A program made the position numbers and the translations under genes. From JAEZHK01 sp040768845 (GTDB lineage: Bacteria > Bacillota > Clostridia > Christensenellales > Aristaeellaceae), in NCBI GenBank assembly GCA_040768845.1, contig JAXGME010000004.1, forward strand, positions 1-64,000: a stretch of 64,000 bases of DNA. Reading direction: 5' to 3'. Of the stretch, positions 59,101-64,000 are shown in pieces (the first letter of the stretch is position 1; every line of letters starts with the position of its first letter). The notes below the pieces were generated by a model, which worked only from the letters and a program-made list of their open reading frames with translations, was not told the DNA's origin and did not search any database.

Positions 59101-59115
59101 ATAGGTTTTTCCTAT
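59101..59115. promoter_or_regulatory. ATAGG-N5-CCTAT dyad, candidate LysR activator site
   Basis: A perfect inverted repeat with a T5 centre, centred about 65 bases upstream of the expected transcription start of the MetE-like gene, the usual place for a LysR recognition site. It overlaps the last codons of the LysR gene. Confidence 0.6.
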
Positions 59116-60029
59116 GGATCTTCGCCGCGCCCGACGGCATCCTTCAGCGCATCGATGAACCGCTCCGCCAGCCTCGACCGCATGACGTTGCGGTGGGCGA
59201 TCCAGCCCACGCAGATGCGCTCGTCCACCTTCAGCGGCACGGCCACAATGTCGCTGCCGTTGAGGTCGGCGTTCAGGATGCCGGTGGAGATGGTGTAGCC
59301 CTGAAGGCCGATCATCAGGTTGAAGATGGTGGCCCGGTCGGACACGCGGATGAGCTTTTTTCGGGGCAGGGTGCTCAGAATCTCCTCGGAAAAATAGAAG
59401 GAATTGTATTCACCCTGCTCGAACACGAGGCAGGGGTAGTCCTCAAGGTCTTCCAGCGTCACCTGACGCCTGGCCGCCAGCGGGCTCATCGCGCCCACAA
59501 ATACGTGGGGTTGGGCGTCCAGCAGCGGATGGAATTCCATGCCGCCCTTGGAGACGAGGCTGCCGACCACCTTGCGGTTGAAGTCGTTCAGGTAGATCAC
59601 GCCAATCTCGCTTCGCAGCGTGCGCACGTCCTCCAGGATCTCATGGGTACGGGTATCGCGGAACGTAAACTCGTATTCGTCGGCGCCGCATTCCTCCACC
59701 AGGCGTACAAAGGCCTTGACCACAAAGGCGTAGTGCTGGGTGGACACGGAAAACCGCTGCCGTGAGGGGCGGCGGCTGAAGTAGCGCATCTCCATCAGGT
59801 CCGCCTGCTCCACCACCTGCCGCGCGTAGCCCAAAAAATCCGCGCCCTGGGGCGAGAGCACCGCGCCCTTTCCAGTGCGAAGGAAGATTTCAAAGCCGAT
59901 GAGCTGTTCCAGTTCGCGCACCGCGCCGGACAGGCTGGGCTGCGAAATAAAAAGGCGCCGCGCGGCCTCGTTGAACGAGCCGCACTCGACGATCTCGATG
60001 ACGTATCGCAGCTTTTGCAGCGTGATCAT
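59112..60029 (-). CDS. LysR-family transcriptional regulator (near MetE-like gene)
   Basis: A 305-residue LysR: LQKLRYVIEIVECGSFNEAARRLFISQPSLSGAVRELEQLIG, then an effector-binding domain (IGVIYLNDFNRKVV, FEQGEYNSFYFSEEIL). LysR proteins are regulators of methionine and cysteine genes in many Bacillota, in line with its MetE-like neighbour. GGGAGGGCAA precedes the ATG. Confidence 0.92.
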   Translation of the reverse strand: MITLQKLRYVIEIVECGSFNEAARRLFISQPSLSGAVRELEQLIGFEIFLRTGKGAVLSPQGADFLGYARQVVEQADLMEMRYFSRRPSRQRFSVSTQHYAFVVKAFVRLVEECGADEYEFTFRDTRTHEILEDVRTLRSEIGVIYLNDFNRKVVGSLVSKGGMEFHPLLDAQPHVFVGAMSPLAARRQVTLEDLEDYPCLVFEQGEYNSFYFSEEILSTLPRKKLIRVSDRATIFNLMIGLQGYTISTGILNADLNGSDIVAVPLKVDERICVGWIAHRNVMRSRLAERFIDALKDAVGRGEDP

Positions 60030-60062
60030 TTGCCCTCCCGTCGGCGCGGGGCCGGTGCGCGC

Positions 60063-60719
60063 CTAGCAGGACGTGCCGGAGCCCTTTCCCTTGCCGCGCA
60101 CCTCTTTCAGATAATTGTATACGGTGAAGTTGCTCACCCCCAGGCAGTCCGCCACGTACTCCACGGCGTTTTTGATGGCGAAAATGCCCTTTTGCTCGAG
60201 GCGGGCCACGATGCCCAGCTTGTCCTCCTTCTGCATGTAGGCCACCGGCTTCTGGATCAGCGATACCTCGGTGTCCACCACCGACTCCATCACCTCGCTG
60301 ATGTCCTGGGCAAAGGTCTCCTTGGGGGGTTCCGCCTCCGGCGCGCCAAAGCAGGTGCTCTCCTCCAGCACGTTCCGGGCGACGATGTAGTCCGTCAGAT
60401 CCTGATTCAGGCAGAGGGAACCCACGATCTTCCCCGCCTCGTCCCGGATGAAGATGGTGGAAGAGCGCAGCACGCGTCCGTCGGGCAGTACGGTGCGGTA
60501 GTTGACGCTGTTTCCGGCGCCGTCGCCGCCCTCCCGGAGGAGCTTGAGCAGGTAATTGGTGGCGGGGCCGCCGACCTTGCGGTGGGTGACGTCGCCCTCC
60601 AGCATCACAATGGAGCGCTCCACATGGCTCAGATCGTGCAGGATTACCTCGTACCGGGGCCCCAGCATCTGCCGGAGGCAAGGAATGACCTGCGCGACCA
60701 CCTCAAGATTGGGGTGCAT
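60063..60719 (-). CDS. YheO-like PAS plus helix-turn-helix regulator
   Basis: A 218-residue protein. The N-terminal PAS-like YheO domain reads GPRYEVILHDLSHVERSIVMLEGDVTHRKVGGPATNYLL and DEAGKIVGSLCLNQDLTDYI; the C-terminal DNA-binding domain is LEQKGIFAIKNAVEYVADCLGVSNFTVYNYL. Members such as DauR regulate amino-acid catabolism. It lies 33 bases before the LysR gene on the same strand. I use the ATG at 60719 with a GGGGA site; a start at 60782 is possible. Confidence 0.85.
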   Translation of the reverse strand: MHPNLEVVAQVIPCLRQMLGPRYEVILHDLSHVERSIVMLEGDVTHRKVGGPATNYLLKLLREGGDGAGNSVNYRTVLPDGRVLRSSTIFIRDEAGKIVGSLCLNQDLTDYIVARNVLEESTCFGAPEAEPPKETFAQDISEVMESVVDTEVSLIQKPVAYMQKEDKLGIVARLEQKGIFAIKNAVEYVADCLGVSNFTVYNYLKEVRGKGKGSGTSC

Positions 60720-60941
60720 GGGCGTTTCCCCGCTTTCTTCATCTCCGGCGCGCCGCGGCGCGGCGGGACGATTGGTCTTCATCGGGCTTCGGCATTATTG
60801 TACCCGCCATCCTTCCCGGCGTCAAGACGGGCCGGCCCGCAACGGGGGAAAACGCGCCGGGCGGCTTGCTTTTCGCGCGCGTTTCGGGTATGATGGGTGT
60901 CGTCATACGGCAACACAGCGTGAAGGTCGTGAAGGGGAGCC

Positions 60942-61568
60942 ATGAGGAAGGACAAGAACCCGCCCGCGTATCTGCAGGTCGCCCGCGATATCGCGGGCCG
61001 CATTGCGTCGGGCGAAATCCAGGAAGGCGAGCGCTTTTCGGGGCGGTCGCTGATGAGTTCGCAGTACAACGTGTCGCCGGAAACCATCCGGCGCGCGCTG
61101 GGGCTTTTGGCGGAGATGGACGTGCTGAGCATGCGGCAGAACGTGGGCGCGGTGGTGAAGTCCCGCGAGCGCGCGGCCCGGTACGTGGACCAGTACGGCG
61201 AGGCCGCCGGCATGCGCCTTCTGCGGGAGGAGCTGGCCCGGCTGATGCTGGAACGGCGCGCGCTGGACGAGCGCATCGAGGCCACCGTCCAAAAGCTGGC
61301 CGACATGGCCGAGCGCTTTCGGTACAGCGGCGACATGCAGACCTACGAGTTCACCGTGCCCGCCGGCGCGCGCATCGCGGGGCAGAGCATCGCCCAGTCC
61401 GCCTTCCGCACAGAGACCGGCGCCACCATCCTGGCCGTGCGCCGGGGCGCCCAGGTGATTCTCTCTCCCGGTCCGGATGAGAAGATCGCGCCGGGCGATG
61501 TTCTGGTCATCGTCTGCGGCGTGCTGCTGGTTCCCGTGGTTTCGGAATTCATCTGCAGGACGGTGTAG
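60942..61568 (+). CDS. busR: BusR-type repressor: GntR helix-turn-helix plus RCK_C domain
   Basis: A 208-residue regulator. Residues 1-75 are a GntR winged helix (YLQVARDIAGRIASGEIQEGERFSGRSLMSSQYNVSPETIRRAL), a coiled coil spans about 90-125, and residues 130-208 form a TrkA_C/RCK_C domain (AGARIAGQSIAQSAFRTETGATILAVRRG, PGDVLVIVCG). In lactococci and streptococci this protein binds cyclic di-AMP and represses the glycine-betaine transporter. Here the same transporter follows, behind its own promoter. Confidence 0.88.
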   Translation: MRKDKNPPAYLQVARDIAGRIASGEIQEGERFSGRSLMSSQYNVSPETIRRALGLLAEMDVLSMRQNVGAVVKSRERAARYVDQYGEAAGMRLLREELARLMLERRALDERIEATVQKLADMAERFRYSGDMQTYEFTVPAGARIAGQSIAQSAFRTETGATILAVRRGAQVILSPGPDEKIAPGDVLVIVCGVLLVPVVSEFICRTV

Positions 61569-61587
61569 GCCGTCGTCCTATCGGTTC

Positions 61588-61624
61588 ATCCCCCCTTGCG
61601 ATGTCGCATTGGGGGGATTTTTCA
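61588..61624 (+). terminator. Terminator of busR
   Basis: ATCCCCCC, inner TGCG/CGCA pairs, GGGGGGAT, then TTTTTC. Separates busR from the transporter operon. Confidence 0.85.
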
Positions 61625-61649
61625 ATTTTGCGGCATTTTTCTGCGCAGG

Positions 61650-61678
61650 TTGACATATTAACAACCCTAGTGTAGTAT
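61650..61678 (+). promoter_or_regulatory. Promoter of the glycine-betaine transporter operon
   Basis: TTGACA, 17 bases, TAGTAT, about 60 bases ahead of the first gene. The dyad GGTTG-N9-CAACC overlaps the -35 box. Confidence 0.75.
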
Positions 61679-61680
61679 AT

Positions 61681-61712
61681 AAGTTGTCAGTTGGGTTTGT
61701 CCGACTGAACTT
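61681..61712. promoter_or_regulatory. Candidate BusR operator
   Basis: AAGTT-G-TCAGT on the left and ACTGA-ACTT on the right form an imperfect long-armed inverted repeat just downstream of the -10 box, where a repressor would block transcription. BusR sites in other bacteria are also spaced inverted repeats over the transporter promoter. Confidence 0.5.
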
Positions 61713-61736
61713 TATACGCCGAAAGGAGCGCATTGC

Positions 61737-62720
61737 ATGAAGAGAATGACCCGTCTACTGGTGGCCGCGCTGATGCTGGCGGCCCTCATGGCCGTACCCG
61801 CCCAGGCCGAGGCCAAGACGAACATCGTCTTTGCCGAGGTGGGCTGGGACTCGATCCGGTTCCACAACGCGGTGGCCGGCACCGTGGCCGAAGCGGTCTT
61901 CGGATACACCTGGGAGGAGGTCTCCGGCTCCACGCCCATCACCTCCGAAGCGCTGATGAAGGGCGACATCGACGTGCACATGGAGATGTGGACGGACAAC
62001 CTGGCCACCTACGACGACGATATCGCCCAGGGCCGGATGCAGGAGCTTTCCGTGAACTTTGACGACAACTACCAGGGCCTGTACGTGCCGCGCTATGTGA
62101 TCGAGGGCGACGCCGACCGGGGCATCGAGCCCAGCGCGCCGGATCTCAAGACCGTCGAGGACCTCAAAAAGTACGCCGACATCTTCCCGGATCCGGAGGA
62201 CCCGGGCAAGGGGCGCATCTTCGGCGGGCTTCCGGGCTGGGAAGTCACCGCCATCATGGAAAAGAAGGTGCAGAGCTACGGCCTTGACGCGATGTACAAC
62301 TACGTGCTGCCCGGCAGCGACGCGGCGATGAGCGCGGCGTTCGTGTCCGCCTGGGACAAGGGCGAGCCCATTGTGGCCTACTACTGGGAGCCCACTTGGC
62401 TGATGGGCCTTTACGACTTCGTGCTGCTGGAGGACGCGCCCTACGAGCCCGAGGCCTATCTCCGGGGCGAGACGGCCTGCCCCGCCACCACGGTGACGAT
62501 CTGCGTTTCCAACGATTTCGCCGCCTCCAACCCGGAGTACTGCGCGTTTCTCGCGAAGTACCGCACCTCCTCGGCGCTTTGCAGCGAGGCGCTGGCGCAC
62601 ATGCAGGAAACCGGGGACGACTATGTGGCCACGGCGAAGTGGTTTTTGACGGAACATGGCGAACTGGTTGACCAGTGGCTCACCGCCGAGCAGGCGGCGA
62701 CGCTGCGGGCGGCGCTGTAA
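61737..62720 (+). CDS. opuAC: Glycine betaine/choline-binding protein
   Basis: A 327-residue exported OpuAC-type binding protein. The signal peptide ends ALMAVPAQA-EAKTN with no lipobox. The mature part reads IVFAEVGWDSIRFHNAVAG, GDIDVHMEMWTDN, FGGLPGWEVT and PIVAYYWEPTWLMGLYDFVLLE, with the tryptophans and tyrosines that cage quaternary ammonium groups. First gene of the osmoprotectant transporter. AAAGGAGCG precedes the ATG. Confidence 0.9.
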   Translation: MKRMTRLLVAALMLAALMAVPAQAEAKTNIVFAEVGWDSIRFHNAVAGTVAEAVFGYTWEEVSGSTPITSEALMKGDIDVHMEMWTDNLATYDDDIAQGRMQELSVNFDDNYQGLYVPRYVIEGDADRGIEPSAPDLKTVEDLKKYADIFPDPEDPGKGRIFGGLPGWEVTAIMEKKVQSYGLDAMYNYVLPGSDAAMSAAFVSAWDKGEPIVAYYWEPTWLMGLYDFVLLEDAPYEPEAYLRGETACPATTVTICVSNDFAASNPEYCAFLAKYRTSSALCSEALAHMQETGDDYVATAKWFLTEHGELVDQWLTAEQAATLRAAL

Positions 62721-62752
62721 GGCCGCTTCCATGGGATGTGAGGTGAACGCGC

Positions 62753-63658
62753 TTGAGTGATCTTGGAAACTTTCCCTTTGTATTCAAGCCCGACGTGTCG
62801 GCCATCGACAAGGCGATGCGCGGCTTTGCGGCCAGCGCTTCCTGGTTCTTTGAGGACATCATCGGGCAGGGGCTGATCCGCCTCGTCAATTCGATCAACT
62901 GGATGCTCTCCCACATCCCGTGGTTTGTGCTGATCGCGCTGGTCTTCTTCCTGGGCTGGAAGGCCCGGGGCAAGGTTCGCAGCGGCATCCTCTACGCGCT
63001 TTTGATGTGCCTGGTGGGCGTGGTGGGGCTGTGGCAGATGATGTACCAGACCCTCTCCATCGTGCTGGCCAGCGTGCTGATCGCGCTGGCGCTGGGGTTC
63101 CCCATCGGCATTTTGCTGTCCGCATCCGACCGGGCCACCCGCGTGGTGCGCCCGGTGCTGGATACGATGCAGACGATGCCCGTATTCGTCTACCTGATCC
63201 CGGCGCTGCTCTTCTTCGGCATGGGGTCCGCCTCCGCGGTGATCGCCACGGTGATCTATGCCATCGTGCCGGTCATCCGCCTTACGAGCCTTGGCATCCG
63301 CCAGGTGGCGGCGGACGTGGTGGAGGCCTCCCGGGCATTCGGCGCGACGCGCCGCCAGACGCTGGTCAAGGTGCAGATTCCGCAGGCGATGCCCACCATC
63401 ATGGCCGGCGTCAACCAGACGCTGATGATGGCCATGGCGATGGTGGTCACCTGCTCGATGATCGGCGCGCGGGGTCTCGGCAGCGAGGTGCTGATCGCCG
63501 TCAACCGAACGGAGATCGGCCGCGGCCTGATTTCCGGCTTTTCGGTGGTCATCCTGGCGGTTTTGCTGGACCGGCTGACCCAGGGCTGGTTTGGCGACGA
63601 CAAAAAGAAAAAAGCCCAAAAGGCGGACAAATTGCCCGGGGGGGATCTGAATGGCTGA
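62753..63658 (+). CDS. opuAB: Glycine betaine ABC transporter permease
   Basis: A 301-residue ProW/OpuAB permease with an N-terminal re-entrant part (FPFVFKPDVSAIDKAMRGFA) and the transport domain LDTMQTMPVFVYLIPALLFFGMGSASAVIATVIYA, then the EAA loop DVVEASRAFGATRRQTLVKVQIPQAMPTI. The start is TTG, six bases after GAGGTGA. It overlaps the ATPase gene by eight bases. Confidence 0.93.
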   Translation: MSDLGNFPFVFKPDVSAIDKAMRGFAASASWFFEDIIGQGLIRLVNSINWMLSHIPWFVLIALVFFLGWKARGKVRSGILYALLMCLVGVVGLWQMMYQTLSIVLASVLIALALGFPIGILLSASDRATRVVRPVLDTMQTMPVFVYLIPALLFFGMGSASAVIATVIYAIVPVIRLTSLGIRQVAADVVEASRAFGATRRQTLVKVQIPQAMPTIMAGVNQTLMMAMAMVVTCSMIGARGLGSEVLIAVNRTEIGRGLISGFSVVILAVLLDRLTQGWFGDDKKKKAQKADKLPGGDLNG

Positions 63659-64000
63659 GCGCGGCGGCGAGTACATCCTCGAACTGAAGAACGTTTCAAA
63701 GCTCTACGGCATCAATCGGGCGGAAGCCGCCCGCATGATGCGCGAGGGCTCGGACAAGGACGCCGTCTACAAAAGAACCGGCGCCACCGTGGCGCTCTGG
63801 GATGTGAATCTCAAGGTCCGCCGGGGCGAGATTTTCGTGGTCATCGGCCTCTCCGGCTCCGGCAAGTCCACGGTGGTGCGCTGCCTGAACCGGCTGCACC
63901 GGCCCACCGGCGGCAGCGTGCTGTTCGAGGGCGAGGACATCACAAAGTACGGAAAACGCGAACTGCTGGACCTGCGCCGGGGCAAGATGTCCATGGTGTT
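63651..64000 (+). CDS. opuAA: Glycine betaine ABC transporter ATPase, N-terminal part (cut by window edge)
   Basis: About 116 residues of a QAT-family ATPase: LELKNVSKLYGINRAEAARMM (the regulatory insertion typical of OpuAA/ProV), ATVALWDVNLKVRRGEIFVVIGLSGSGKSTVVRCLNRLHRPTGG (Walker A). The Walker B and CBS domains lie beyond the window. CBS domains of OpuA also bind cyclic di-AMP in some bacteria. Confidence 0.9.
   Translation, partial: MAERGGEYILELKNVSKLYGINRAEAARMMREGSDKDAVYKRTGATVALWDVNLKVRRGEIFVVIGLSGSGKSTVVRCLNRLHRPTGGSVLFEGEDITKYGKRELLDLRRGKMSMV

Overview
The window is a GC-rich (about 60 percent by eye), densely packed bacterial chromosome segment. Two alpha/beta-type small acid-soluble spore proteins, a gerA-type germinant-receptor operon and two collagen-like spore-surface proteins mark it as an endospore-forming Bacillota. 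The many ferredoxin-type proteins, a NADPH-site-less thioredoxin reductase paired with a ferredoxin, and the MRP-ATPase/NifX redox cluster point to an anaerobe of class Clostridia. I cannot place it more finely. No phage, integrase, CRISPR array or intact insertion sequence was found.

Layout. 1-3.7 kb: acetate-kinase-family gene (cut by the window edge) behind the K+ uptake pair trkA-trkH, then a DUF4180 gene. 3.95-5.05 kb: five tRNA genes (Val, Asp, Phe, Gly, Cys) and two spore DNA-protecting proteins. 5.3-10.5 kb: a MerR/TipAS regulator with a textbook autoregulatory promoter, recG, fakA(yloV), yloU and divergent rpmB. 10.6-13 kb: a DUF1538 membrane protein with two PII-like proteins. 13.2-16.9 kb: niacin ECF S-component, a gutted GltD-like oxidoreductase, a split chromate-type transporter and a divergent LysR. 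17-21.5 kb: a six-gene operon (DUF5320, NifX-like, two ferredoxin-bearing MRP ATPases, metallo-beta-lactamase, IscU/flavin-reductase fusion) behind a promoter with CATATG palindromes. 21.4-25.6 kb: a stretch that reads less GC-rich, with a secreted flavocytochrome-like fumarate-reductase-family protein, a collagen-like protein and a gutted DUF4956 gene. 25.6-31.8 kb: an AAA/MutS-like ATPase pair, then two tandem glycosyltransferases and a BclA-like collagen protein. 31.8-36.1 kb: gerAA-gerAB-gerAC plus a small membrane protein. 36.3-40 kb: FAD reductase plus ferredoxin, two small acidic proteins, and a DUF255 thioredoxin-fold protein. 40-46.8 kb: polyol/sugar ABC transporter, alcohol dehydrogenase, ROK repressor and SDR dehydrogenase. 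47-54.3 kb: DUF3298 protein, secreted Ig-like (BIG2) protein, DUF4867, mntP, purB-purA, TraX. 54.7-56 kb: infC-rpmI-rplT with an L20-type leader. 56.1-60.8 kb: broken sfsA, a ferredoxin/membrane Fe-S/ArsR operon, a MetE-like methyltransferase with LysR and YheO-like regulators. 60.9-64 kb: BusR and the glycine-betaine transporter operon.

Themes. Ion and osmolyte control (Trk, DUF1538/PII-like, BusR/OpuA) brackets the window. Several clusters handle low-potential electrons and Fe-S chemistry. Spore coat, germination and spore-DNA genes are scattered through it. At least three genes (GltD-like, DUF4956, sfsA) keep both ends of the family sequence but have lost an internal piece, suggesting ongoing deletion-driven gene decay.

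Best candidates for undescribed biology are the 17-21.5 kb MRP/NifX/IscU-flavin-reductase operon, the DUF1538 plus two PII-like operon, the FAD reductase-ferredoxin-small-protein cluster and the MutS-like/AAA ATPase pair.
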